Shown here piece by piece: positions 18,117 through 26,613 of a stretch of DNA of 64,000 nucleotides. Under the pieces are notes generated by a model. It saw nothing but the letters and a program-made list of their open reading frames with translations, ran no database searches and was not told the DNA's origin. A program made the position numbers and the translations under genes. Source of the DNA: Desulfosporosinus fructosivorans (GTDB taxonomy: Bacteria; Bacillota; Desulfitobacteriia; Desulfitobacteriales; Desulfitobacteriaceae); NCBI RefSeq assembly GCF_004766045.1, contig NZ_SPQQ01000002.1, forward strand, positions 496,001-560,000. The letters are read 5' to 3'. Position 1 is the first letter of the stretch; every line of letters begins with the position of its first letter.

Positions 18117-18150
18117 AATAAGCCATCTGAATAAAATCAGATAGCTTATT
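18117..18150 (-). terminator. terminator after citrate synthase
   Basis: AATAAGC-ATCTGA (18117-18130) pairs with TCAGAT-GCTTATT (18137-18150), one internal mismatch, loop of six. On the transcribed strand it is followed by a TTTTTCGATTTTCTTT tract. It lies 13 bp after the gene. Confidence 0.75.
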
Positions 18151-18162
18151 AATAAAATCCAA

Positions 18163-19521
18163 TTAGGTTCTGTCGATCATACTAACATATTTCCGTCTAG
18201 GTGCAACACTTTTGTAAGCCGGCCTAATGATTTTCCCTGCATTGACAATTTCTTCAATGCGATGAGCACTCCAACCAGCGATTCTGGCAATAGCAAAAAT
18301 TGGAGTGAACATTTCATCTGGGATGTTCAGCATTCTGTAAACAAAACCAGAATAGAAATCGACATTAGCACTGACAGCCTTATACATTTTATTAGATTTA
18401 GCTATTACCTTAGGTGCTAGTCTCTCAACAGCTGAGTAGAGTTGAAATTCAGCTTCCAGCCCCTTTTCTTGAGCAAGTTGGGCAACATATTCTTTTAGAA
18501 TTACTGCCCTAGGATCAGAGATTGAATACACTGCGTGGCCAATCCCATAAATCAAACCTGACCGATCAAAGGCATCTTTGCTAAGGATCTGGGTAAGGTA
18601 GTTCTCAATTTCTTCATCATCATCCCAGTTCATTAATTTGTCTTTCATATCCTCAAACATCTGAACAACTTTAATGTTCGCCCCTCCATGCCGTGGGCCT
18701 TTTAGCGCACCAATGGCCGCAGCCATAGCAGAGTAGGTATCTGTACCGGTAGAAGTGACGACGTGGGTCACAAAAGACGAATTGTTACCTCCCCCATGTT
18801 CGGCATGAAGTACTAAGGCTAGATCAAGCAGCGTTGCCTCAAGCTTTGTATATTTACTATCCGGTCTCAACATAGAGAGAACATTCTCCGCAATACTTAA
18901 GTCCGCTCGTGGACTGTGAATATACAGGCTTTGATTCCCATGGTAATGGGAAAATGCTTGGAAACCATAAACCGCTAAAGATGGGAAACAAGCAATAAGT
19001 CGCATGCACTGTTTTAAAACATTCTCCAGAGACGTATCATCGGGATTGTCATCAAAAGAGTATAGCGCCAGTACACTTCTAGCCAGGGTATTCATTATAT
19101 CTTTGCTGGGTGCCTTTAAAATCATGTCACGAGCGAAATCCTCGGGTAGCCTTTGATAATTGCCAAGAAGTTGCTGAAAGTCCTTTTGCACATCAGGATC
19201 CGGTAGACGTCCAAAGAGCAGCAAATAAACTACCTCTTCAAACCCATAGCGATCATCGGCTGTAAAGCCTTTCACAAGGTCTGCAATATCGTAGCCGCGA
19301 TAAATTAAGCGACCCGGAACAGGAACAATTTCTCCTTCATCGAGAATATAGGAATGGACCTCTCCAATCTCTGTCAAACCAACGAGTACGCCTCTCCCGT
19401 CTAAATCTCGGAGTCCGCGTTTAACTGCGTATTTGCTATACAATTCAGGTTTAATTAAGCTGTTCTGAGTCATCCTTGTTAATTCGCTAAGAATTCTTTC
19501 TTCAGAATTGTAATCATTCAT
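18163..19521 (-). CDS. gltA: citrate synthase
   Basis: A 452-residue type II-like citrate (possibly methylcitrate) synthase that condenses acetyl-CoA with oxaloacetate, here probably feeding 2-oxoglutarate and glutamate synthesis. Catalytic residues are visible in VLHAEHGGGNNSSF, KGPRHGGAN, GIGHAVYSISDPRA and VDFYSGFVY. The N-terminal 90 residues form the small extension common in clostridial enzymes. ATG follows AAAGGGGG. The leader carries a c-di-AMP riboswitch and terminator, so expression should fall when c-di-AMP is high. Confidence 0.93.
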   Translation of the reverse strand: MNDYNSEERILSELTRMTQNSLIKPELYSKYAVKRGLRDLDGRGVLVGLTEIGEVHSYILDEGEIVPVPGRLIYRGYDIADLVKGFTADDRYGFEEVVYLLLFGRLPDPDVQKDFQQLLGNYQRLPEDFARDMILKAPSKDIMNTLARSVLALYSFDDNPDDTSLENVLKQCMRLIACFPSLAVYGFQAFSHYHGNQSLYIHSPRADLSIAENVLSMLRPDSKYTKLEATLLDLALVLHAEHGGGNNSSFVTHVVTSTGTDTYSAMAAAIGALKGPRHGGANIKVVQMFEDMKDKLMNWDDDEEIENYLTQILSKDAFDRSGLIYGIGHAVYSISDPRAVILKEYVAQLAQEKGLEAEFQLYSAVERLAPKVIAKSNKMYKAVSANVDFYSGFVYRMLNIPDEMFTPIFAIARIAGWSAHRIEEIVNAGKIIRPAYKSVAPRRKYVSMIDRT

Positions 19522-19541
19522 TATAAGATCCCCCTTTAAAA

Positions 19542-19576
19542 ATAAAAAGCCCCAGACAAAAACATCTAGGTTCAGC
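19542..19576 (-). terminator. riboswitch expression-platform terminator
   Basis: On the transcript, CCUAGA and UCUGGG form the core stem around a U-rich loop, followed by GCUUUUUAUUUUU. It lies between the aptamer and the citrate synthase ribosome site, as expected for c-di-AMP-induced termination. Confidence 0.75.
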
Positions 19577-19633
19577 TAACGAAAAAAGCAAAGGAATAGC
19601 AAAGCTAGCTACAGTGCTCGATTCCTCCCTTTC

Positions 19634-19763
19634 CACGCTTACGAAGTTAGCTGACGGATTCGGGTTGAAAAGTTAACCCTACCCTCACCTGCAACTCTTG
19701 CCTGTGAAGGATTCACCCCAGAAATGGTTCCCCCGCTTCTAAATAGAATTAAGCGATAATGCG
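19634..19763 (-). promoter_or_regulatory. c-di-AMP riboswitch (ydaO/yuaA type)
   Basis: The transcript carries the family's conserved blocks in order: AUCGCUUAAU (P1 5' side, about 19752-19762), GCGGGGGAACC (about 19726-19736), GGGGUGAAUCC (19709-19719), AGGGU, then CCCGAAUCCGUCAGCUAACU (about 19645-19664) and CGUAAGCG closing P1. Such aptamers bind two c-di-AMP molecules and usually turn genes off. Known targets are osmolyte/K+ transport and cell-wall genes; citrate synthase is unusual but fits c-di-AMP links to central carbon flux. Confidence 0.93.
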
Positions 19764-19814
19764 AGATATTAAGTTGGGATCGTCGTGTACAAACTTTAGG
19801 GTAGCAATAAATTC

Positions 19815-19843
19815 ATTTTAGTTTATCACTTAACAATAGTCAA
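19815..19843 (-). promoter_or_regulatory. promoter of the riboswitch-citrate synthase transcript
   Basis: TTGACT (19843-19838) and TAAAAT (19820-19815) with a 17-bp spacer on the minus strand, about 45 nt upstream of the aptamer. The rest of the gap to 20104 shows nothing recognisable. Confidence 0.7.
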
Positions 19844-20104
19844 CTTATTTTGCCCTTACCAAAAAAACATACTTTAGTTAAAATTTATTAAAATCCATTT
19901 CTTTCTTTCTTCGATTGATTTAGATAACTTTTAATATTTGTACATTTCTTCGTCCGTATTCGGCTGTAACTCAATTCAGGCGCAGCTTCTTTCCATTCCG
20001 GTGATATCGATATTCATTAATGCTAGCGCTTAGCTTTCAGAAGTAAAGAGTTGGGTTGTAAGTTGAATAGTGCCCTTTTTATCGTCCTAGAGGTATTCGT
20101 TTAA

Positions 20105-20998
20105 TTATTTTTGACAGATTGAGCAGAAAAACGCGTTCCGCCCCCCAATCTCGGACTTTTCGATAACGTTTTGACAAACTGGACATGGTTTACCAGTTCG
20201 ATCATACACTTTGAAATATGGATTATATCCACCGGTGAAATCGTCCCAAGGAGCGAACGGTTCCTCCATATCTCCGCCAAGACGAATAGAATCCCGAAGA
20301 ATCATCGTCAAGGAATTGTATAACCTTATCCTGTCAGCACTACTTAGCGTCGAAATCAAGCGGGTGGGCAGAATACCCGCTCCAAATAATGCTTCATTAG
20401 AATACGCATTACCTACTCCAGCGATATTTTTGGGATTCATTAGCCAAGGCTTGATCATTCCCCTTTTCCCTGTAAGTAGGCGATTAAATTCTTGGGCATC
20501 AAAGCTAGGATCTAAGGGCTCGCTACCCAATTCTCCTAATTTAGCCTCAAGCTCATCTTGGCTCAGGTAGCGCAAATAACCTAGCGTAAGACTACAAAAG
20601 AAGAGCACGAGATCGTTAGATAATCCAAAAATGACACTTGGTTTTCCCGGTAGTTGCTTTATTCGTTGCCGTAAATCTTCCGCCCCACTATTTACAACCT
20701 CAGACTTTAAATTCTTAATCGGCTGATCTTCTTTCGATTCATCTAATGGCAACAAAAATAACCTGCCATCCAACATCATGTGTGTCAAGAGAAAATAGCC
20801 GTCGTCAAGATGAAAAATAATGTACTTACTCCTTCGGGTAATGTCCTGAATCCTTTTACCGATGAGATTATGGCAAAAATCCACACTTTCCAGATTAACA
20901 CTTTTAACCCGTAAGACATTAACCTCACTTATCCGTTTGTCCTTAACCCATTTGTTCAAATAGTCCTTGTATATCTCCATCTCAGGAATTTCAGGCAT
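20105..20998 (-). CDS. Fpg/Nei-family DNA glycosylase
   Basis: A 297-residue base-excision repair enzyme. The mature N-terminus PEIPEME supplies the catalytic Pro2 and Glu3; RRSKYIIFHL (about 56-65) has the conserved lysine; a helix-two-turn-helix is at about 175-225 (KPWLMNPKNIAGVGNAYSNE); the zinc finger is CPVC-16-CSIC at the C-terminus. ATG 20998 follows GGAGG; the earlier in-frame start would hide the catalytic proline. It is longer than usual Fpg (about 270) through an insertion at about 88-110, so substrate preference (8-oxoG or oxidised pyrimidines) is uncertain. Confidence 0.87.
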   Translation of the reverse strand: MPEIPEMEIYKDYLNKWVKDKRISEVNVLRVKSVNLESVDFCHNLIGKRIQDITRRSKYIIFHLDDGYFLLTHMMLDGRLFLLPLDESKEDQPIKNLKSEVVNSGAEDLRQRIKQLPGKPSVIFGLSNDLVLFFCSLTLGYLRYLSQDELEAKLGELGSEPLDPSFDAQEFNRLLTGKRGMIKPWLMNPKNIAGVGNAYSNEALFGAGILPTRLISTLSSADRIRLYNSLTMILRDSIRLGGDMEEPFAPWDDFTGGYNPYFKVYDRTGKPCPVCQNVIEKSEIGGRNAFFCSICQK

Positions 20999-21102
20999 AA
21001 TAACCTCCATCATTTATCACTTCTCTTAGCATCTATAATTCCACTTAAGCCAAAATAAATGTATGGTTCCTCAGCTTTACACCTCAGACGGACCTCCCCA
21101 AA

Positions 21103-23580
21103 TCACCACGTCAAACCCAAAATTTCTTCAATAAATACCCTAGCAATATCTGGATCAAATTGTGTGCCAGCATTTTTCTTTATTTCTGCAACTGCATATT
21201 CTTCACTTAAGGCCTTACGGTAAGGTCGCTCACAGATCATCGCATCGTATGCATCCGCAAGAGATATTATCCTTGCCTTCCAGTGAATAGCTTCACCTTT
21301 TAATCCTTTAGGATAGCCATTACCATCCCATCTCTCGTGGTGAGCAAGGACATATTCTGCAATATTATAATACTCGTTAGAAGTGCCTAACAATCGATAC
21401 CCGGTTTCTGGATGGTGTTGTATTTGGGCCCATTCAGCCTCAGATAATTTGCTTGGTTTGTTTAATATCACTTCATCAATGGCTATCTTTCCTATATCAT
21501 GTAATTCTCCTGCAATCCTTAGCTCTTTTATTTCATCATCACTTAGGTTATAGGCTCTACCGATATCTTCACAAATGATACTTACTCTTTTGGAATGTGC
21601 ATCTTCCCGAGGACTCTTAAGATGAAGCGTGTTTAGGATGGATTTGATTACCTCACTTCTCTTGCTAGCATTGTTAAAAATTTTCTTCTTGTACATGAGA
21701 TCTTCTGCATTTTTTAAGACATCCGGGGCAAATTGCTCCTCTCTAGTTTTTGTATCCCATCCAAATGAAACTGATATATTAATGTCCATTATCTTTTTTT
21801 GTTCAATTTTTTCCTTTATCCGCTTAACCAACTCCTGTACAAAAACAGCTTCGGTTTTGGGGAGTAATATGACGAATTCGTCTCCGCCAGTCCTTGATAT
21901 AATATCATCAGCGCGGCATTCCGTTTTAAATACATCTGAAACCTGCTGAATAAGCAGATCTCCAGCTTGATGACCAAAGGCATCATTTATGGTTTTTAGA
22001 CCATTTACATCAGCAAACACAAAGGACAGCGGTAGATTTCTTCTAGTATCTAACCGTTTTAATTCTTCCTCAAAAAATCTTCTATTGTATAACCCCGTCA
22101 GCTGATCATGGTAGCTTAAATACTCAATTTGCCTTCGTTTTTCCTTCTTATCACTAAAATCCCTAAATACTAACACAGCTCCTATCACATTACCAAGTGT
22201 ATCTTTGATGGGTGATGCAGTATCCTCGATAGGTCTTTCCGTGCCGTCTTTTGAAATTAAAATTGTATGATTGGCTAACTCAATAATTTCTTCGGTAGCA
22301 AACACTTTCTGTACAGGACTTTCTATCTTCTCTCGTGTGTATTCACTAATAATCTGGAATACAGTTTCAAATGAATTTCCATAACCTTCTTCCATGCTCC
22401 AACCAGTTAAATGTTGTGCAATTGGATTCATAAAGTCTACTATGCCCTTTCTATTAACAGCTATTACTCCATCACCTACAGAAACTAATGTTGCATATAA
22501 TTTTTCTTCGTTTTCTCTTACTTTATATTGCTCAGTCTCAATTCTACTGAGCATATGATTTACAGAATTTCTTAAGAAGGAAAATTCGTTTTTCCCCTTA
22601 GTAATACTTAATTTTTGAATTTCATTTTTTGTTAAGTCTAAACCTTTTAGTTCATCAATTAATTTGATAAATGGTCGTGATATGTATCTTCTCAATAAGT
22701 AAAAGATTAATAATAAAATAAAGACCATAATGGTTGAATAAATCAACATAAAATTTCGGATCTGATCCATACCACTGCTATAAAAGTTTCTGGTCTTTGT
22801 TAATGTCATCAGTACTGAAGACCCTTCATAAGCAGTATCTGTGATTATGAATTCCGCTTGCAAAGTGTTTTTCGACTTAGTTAGCGTCACTAGATCCAAT
22901 GAAACACTTTCACTATCCTCCAAAGAAGGTTCTTGAGCTACATCACCGCTGTCCTTATTTACAGTAGATAGAGAAATGTTGCTATCTGTTATTTCGTTTA
23001 ATTCTTTAATCATATTCTCATCGATAAGTCTTCCTATAAGCATTCTACCCATTGAATCTTTAACTTTACTGGAATCGGTTATTTCAGATGTTGCAAGAAA
23101 ATAGTATTGATCCCCCAATTTCATGATCTTTGATATATCTTCTTTAGGTTTAGAATTTCTGATAAATTCCACGAGATCTTCATTAAAGTTTTCAGGGTAT
23201 TGGATAAACTCATTGCTAATATCATCATAGTATTGTCTATATGAAATTGAGTTATCCTCATCCACAAAATAAATGAAGTTTACTCCAAGATTTGAAAAAG
23301 TGTCCTCTATTAAATTGCTATTAATATACTCCTGTTTATTTATGTTATTTATAAAATTATAAGAATCATCCCAATGACTATAATCATTAACGGTCCCCTG
23401 ATACTTCATCTTTTTTCCATCGAAAAAGGACTCTAGGCTTCTACTGCTTGAATCAAGTTGGACCTTCTCCTGATTTTCTAAGTAATTGGAAAAGAACCTA
23501 GATAATACATTATTACTAAAGAAAACAAATGCGAATGTTATAACTATGATGATAATAGTTATTTTATTTCTCACCTTCAT
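21103..23580 (-). CDS. CHASE4-HAMP-PAS-GGDEF-HD-GYP signalling protein
   Basis: An 825-residue membrane sensor for c-di-GMP turnover. A signal anchor (about 7-28) and second membrane span (about 276-296) bracket an extracellular CHASE4-like domain (YSHWDDSYNF near 67-76). HAMP follows (about 297-350), then PAS (about 360-480), a GGDEF domain with an intact SRTGGDEFVILL motif (about 589), and HD-GYP with ELHDIGKIAIDE and HHERWDGNGYPKGLKGE. Both catalytic signatures are intact, so it may make and break c-di-GMP, with one activity dominant. No neighbouring c-di-GMP effector is evident. Confidence 0.9.
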   Translation of the reverse strand: MKVRNKITIIIIVITFAFVFFSNNVLSRFFSNYLENQEKVQLDSSSRSLESFFDGKKMKYQGTVNDYSHWDDSYNFINNINKQEYINSNLIEDTFSNLGVNFIYFVDEDNSISYRQYYDDISNEFIQYPENFNEDLVEFIRNSKPKEDISKIMKLGDQYYFLATSEITDSSKVKDSMGRMLIGRLIDENMIKELNEITDSNISLSTVNKDSGDVAQEPSLEDSESVSLDLVTLTKSKNTLQAEFIITDTAYEGSSVLMTLTKTRNFYSSGMDQIRNFMLIYSTIMVFILLLIFYLLRRYISRPFIKLIDELKGLDLTKNEIQKLSITKGKNEFSFLRNSVNHMLSRIETEQYKVRENEEKLYATLVSVGDGVIAVNRKGIVDFMNPIAQHLTGWSMEEGYGNSFETVFQIISEYTREKIESPVQKVFATEEIIELANHTILISKDGTERPIEDTASPIKDTLGNVIGAVLVFRDFSDKKEKRRQIEYLSYHDQLTGLYNRRFFEEELKRLDTRRNLPLSFVFADVNGLKTINDAFGHQAGDLLIQQVSDVFKTECRADDIISRTGGDEFVILLPKTEAVFVQELVKRIKEKIEQKKIMDINISVSFGWDTKTREEQFAPDVLKNAEDLMYKKKIFNNASKRSEVIKSILNTLHLKSPREDAHSKRVSIICEDIGRAYNLSDDEIKELRIAGELHDIGKIAIDEVILNKPSKLSEAEWAQIQHHPETGYRLLGTSNEYYNIAEYVLAHHERWDGNGYPKGLKGEAIHWKARIISLADAYDAMICERPYRKALSEEYAVAEIKKNAGTQFDPDIARVFIEEILGLTW

Positions 23581-23716
23581 ATAATCAGCTTCTTTCCCTA
23601 CAAGCAGTTAAAGTTAACTGTCACCTGCGACAATGATATTGTTTTTTCTTTATAATATCATATTTTTTTTGTTTTATATGTCGAGAAAGTGAGATTGTAG
23701 GAAATTTTTAGCCCCG

Positions 23717-24145
23717 CTACATAAGTTTTTCCAAAAGGGATTTGAGTTGTTTATGGATAGAATTTGCTTCATCAAGCGACATTCCTGTACTACAAAACAT
23801 TTTTTCTGGAATTTTACGAGCTTCCTCTTTTAAAGCAATCCCTCGTTTAGTTAATTTTATATATACATTACGTTCATCCCCCGTACTGCGTATCCGTTCT
23901 ACAAGCCCCTGCACTTCAAGTTTTTTGAGGAGGGGAGTCAACGTACCCGAATCCAGGTGTAGAGGTTCTCCCAACTCTTTAACAGTGATATTGTCTCTTT
24001 CCCAAAGGACAAGTAAAACAATATACTGCGTATAGGTTATGCCCAGAGGCGCAAGAAGAGGCTGATATTGCTTAATCATTTCCTTTGAGCAGGCATACAA
24101 GGCAAAGCAAATTTGATTGTCAATTTTTAAGTTATCGTAACTCAT
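23717..24145 (-). CDS. ohrR: OhrR-like MarR-family peroxide-sensing repressor
   Basis: A 142-residue winged-helix MarR protein. The N-terminal QICFALYACSK holds the OhrR redox cysteine (Cys13), and a second cysteine lies in MFCSTGM near the C-terminus, as in two-Cys OhrR proteins. The wing is RSTGDERNVYIKLTKRG (about 85-101). OhrR proteins sense organic hydroperoxides and repress ohr, but no ohr gene is in the window. Its promoter region, shared with the divergent radical-SAM gene at 24371, carries TACAAT repeats typical of OhrR sites. Confidence 0.87.
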   Translation of the reverse strand: MSYDNLKIDNQICFALYACSKEMIKQYQPLLAPLGITYTQYIVLLVLWERDNITVKELGEPLHLDSGTLTPLLKKLEVQGLVERIRSTGDERNVYIKLTKRGIALKEEARKIPEKMFCSTGMSLDEANSIHKQLKSLLEKLM

Positions 24146-24201
24146 TTTAAAACCACCCGTTTCTTAATTCATACAAGTTCAATTTGTTACTCATTATAAT
24201 A

Positions 24202-24234
24202 AATTGTACACAACATAATTGTATTGTATTGTAA
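24202..24234. promoter_or_regulatory. OhrR-type operator
   Basis: On the minus strand, TACAATT occurs twice separated by a short spacer, with two further ACAAT repeats in tandem. The TACAATT half-site is the OhrR box core. It lies about 60 bp upstream of the ohrR start, implying autoregulation, and about 140 bp from the divergent gene. Confidence 0.6.
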
Positions 24235-24320
24235 TTAGGGTTGTCAACACTAGTTTCTGAGTCATTAGAGTCGCTCTCCAGCTCGATTATAAACCTTACA
24301 AATGTTTGCTCTTTTTCCCT

Positions 24321-24350
24321 TTGACAAGAACATACGTTTCATATTATAGT
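24321..24350 (+). promoter_or_regulatory. promoter of the radical-SAM pair
   Basis: TTGACA (24321-24326) and TATAGT (24345-24350), spacer 18, only 21 bp before the GTG start, so the leader is very short. Confidence 0.65.
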
Positions 24351-24370
24351 ATTATTAAACTGAGTTAGGG

Positions 24371-25681
24371 GTGTTAGGCATAGATATTTATGATAAATTG
24401 ACGATCTTGTCAGACTCAGCTAAATATGATGTGGCCTGCACCTCAAGTGGTGTAGATCGTAGTGGCAAGCAAGGGTCTATAGGTAGCGCTGCAAAAGCTG
24501 GGATTTGTCATAGCTTTTCGGCAGATGGGCGTTGCATTTCGCTACTAAAAGTGCTGATGACTAATATTTGCGTCTTTGATTGCAAATACTGTATCAATCG
24601 TGTATCAAACGATATCGTAAGAGTCGGGTTTACTCCTGTTGAACTAGCAGAACTTACGATCAATTTTTATCGTCGCAACTACATAGAGGGTTTATTCCTA
24701 AGTTCCGGGGTGATCAAAAATCCCAACAATACAATTGAGCAAATGATTAAAACTCTTGAGTTATTGCGTAACGCATACCACTTTGGAGGTTACATTCATG
24801 TCAAGGCCATACCTGGAGCAGATAGCGAGCTCATTACTCGCTTGGGTCTTTTGGCCGACCGGATGAGCATAAACATTGAGCTACCATCTCAGGAGAGTCT
24901 CAAACTCTTAGCCCCGGACAAAACGAAAGAGTCCATTCTACGTCCGATGGGACTGATTAGTACAACAATCCAAGAAAACAGGACTGACCTTGTAAAATTC
25001 CGCCATGCCTCTAAATTTGTGCCGGCCGGTCAAAGCACTCAGCTTATTGTGGGAGCGACACCTGACACAGATCATAAGATATTAACCCTAACGGAAGGGC
25101 TTTATAGAAAATACCATCTTAAAAGAGTCTTTTTCTCCGCCTACATGCCGGTGGCTGAACATTCGCTGCTGCCTTCTATAGATATCAAACCACCTCTCTT
25201 GCGTGAGCATCGGCTATATCAGGCCGACTGGCTTTTACGTTTTTACGGCTTTGAAGCAAAAGAGCTACTTGATGACCAGAATCCCAATTTCAATTTACAG
25301 GTTGATCCTAAATGCAATTGGGCGCTCAACCATTTAGATAAGTTTCCTCTTGAAATAAATAAAGCTCCCTATGAGATGCTTTTACGAATTCCCGGAATCG
25401 GCGTGACCAGTGCCAGGCGTATTCTAATAGCTAGGAGAACCAGCCCTGTTGATTTTTCCGGGCTTAAAAAGATGGGTATTGTCCTAAAACGAGCTCAGTA
25501 TTTTATTACCTGTAAGGGGAAAATCATGGAGGGTTTAAAAATAACATCAGATGAAATAATTAGAGCGCAGATGTCCGATCAATATAAGCTTACGTCACCT
25601 TATCCCGAACAGCTATCACTTTTCAGTGAGCCTTTCATCAAACGAGAGGATGTGCAGCAATGCCTGACAGGACAGATCTAA
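24371..25681 (+). CDS. radical SAM protein, putative DNA modification/repair
   Basis: A 436-residue radical-SAM enzyme of the group linked to uracil-DNA-glycosylase-like proteins (TIGR03916 type, from memory). The cluster motif is CVFDCKYC (about 66-73); AKYDVACTSSG near the N-terminus is typical. Near the C-terminus a helix-hairpin-helix (LLRIPGIGVTSARRILIARR) suggests DNA binding. GTG 24371 is the only start fitting the family N-terminus, with a TTAGGG site just before. Its last 22 bp overlap the next gene, indicating translational coupling. Biochemical activity of the pair is not established. Confidence 0.88.
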   Translation: MLGIDIYDKLTILSDSAKYDVACTSSGVDRSGKQGSIGSAAKAGICHSFSADGRCISLLKVLMTNICVFDCKYCINRVSNDIVRVGFTPVELAELTINFYRRNYIEGLFLSSGVIKNPNNTIEQMIKTLELLRNAYHFGGYIHVKAIPGADSELITRLGLLADRMSINIELPSQESLKLLAPDKTKESILRPMGLISTTIQENRTDLVKFRHASKFVPAGQSTQLIVGATPDTDHKILTLTEGLYRKYHLKRVFFSAYMPVAEHSLLPSIDIKPPLLREHRLYQADWLLRFYGFEAKELLDDQNPNFNLQVDPKCNWALNHLDKFPLEINKAPYEMLLRIPGIGVTSARRILIARRTSPVDFSGLKKMGIVLKRAQYFITCKGKIMEGLKITSDEIIRAQMSDQYKLTSPYPEQLSLFSEPFIKREDVQQCLTGQI

Positions 25682-26529
25682 TTTATGCTTATGATGGTAG
25701 TTTTGTAGGACTGATGTGTTGCGTTTTTGAAAGCTACGAACAGAAGGAAATCCCTAACGTCATTCGACCTCCAGGTGTACAGCAGGGCCTTTTTGACACA
25801 GCGAAATGGATTGAGGCGGACGAACACAAGTCGGACAGGGTCTTCAACTCCATTCCATTAAAGATCTCGTCCCAAGCGCAAGAATTGGTTAAGCTAGGCT
25901 TTTTAACGTGTGCTCCGAACAAAGAATTACTAATCTATCATTTCCTGCGTTTGGGGTTTAAGTATGGAAGCAAGGTTATGACGATGCTCACGGATGATAC
26001 GGTTTGTTCCCTAGAAAAAGCAGTACGCCACTTAACTTCAGAAAGCCATAAGTTTAAAGGATTTGTTCGGTTTTCTGTTTATGGTGAGGTCCTTGTGGCG
26101 GTCATAGAACCTAAAAACTTTGTGTTGCCCCTCCTATCACAGCATTTTTGCGATCGCTTCCGCAACGAATCGTTTATGATTTATGATAAAACCCACAGTA
26201 TGGCCTTAATTTATCGTTCCCAAAAAGCAGAGTTGATCTTTGTCGACGAGTTAACGTTACCAGAAGTCGAGGCGACTGAAATTGAGTACCGTCGATTATG
26301 GAAGCAATTCTACAAAACGATCGCTATTGAAGGTCGAAATAACCCACGGTGTCGTAGGACTTTAATGCCGAAACGCTATTGGGGTCAAATGACCGAACTA
26401 GATGAAAGTGATCAACAGGAGAGACCTAAAGGGCCAGTTCAATGGCAGGTGGCGGAAACTGCCACTGAAATACCACAGACTTGCCTAAGACCTATAGATT
26501 CCTCGTTCCAATATCCAACACGCAAATAA
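25660..26529 (+). CDS. DUF4130/TIGR03915-type putative DNA repair protein
   Basis: A 289-residue partner of the preceding radical-SAM protein; the two are usually encoded together. It begins with the family pattern IYAYDGSFVGLMCCVFESYE and later shows KFKGFVRFSV and a DRFRNESFMIYDKTHSMAL block. In some bacteria this domain is fused to a uracil-DNA glycosylase domain; here it is separate and no glycosylase domain follows. ATG 25660 is preceded by GAGGATG. Function is inferred as DNA repair or modification from domain partners only. Confidence 0.85.
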   Translation: MPDRTDLIYAYDGSFVGLMCCVFESYEQKEIPNVIRPPGVQQGLFDTAKWIEADEHKSDRVFNSIPLKISSQAQELVKLGFLTCAPNKELLIYHFLRLGFKYGSKVMTMLTDDTVCSLEKAVRHLTSESHKFKGFVRFSVYGEVLVAVIEPKNFVLPLLSQHFCDRFRNESFMIYDKTHSMALIYRSQKAELIFVDELTLPEVEATEIEYRRLWKQFYKTIAIEGRNNPRCRRTLMPKRYWGQMTELDESDQQERPKGPVQWQVAETATEIPQTCLRPIDSSFQYPTRK

Positions 26530-26613
26530 GACCAAGCGACTCTATATAATTCCAAACGGCCAGAGCAAGCTATTAGTAGCCTACGTTGAAATATTTATAA
26601 GTACGACTTGAGA

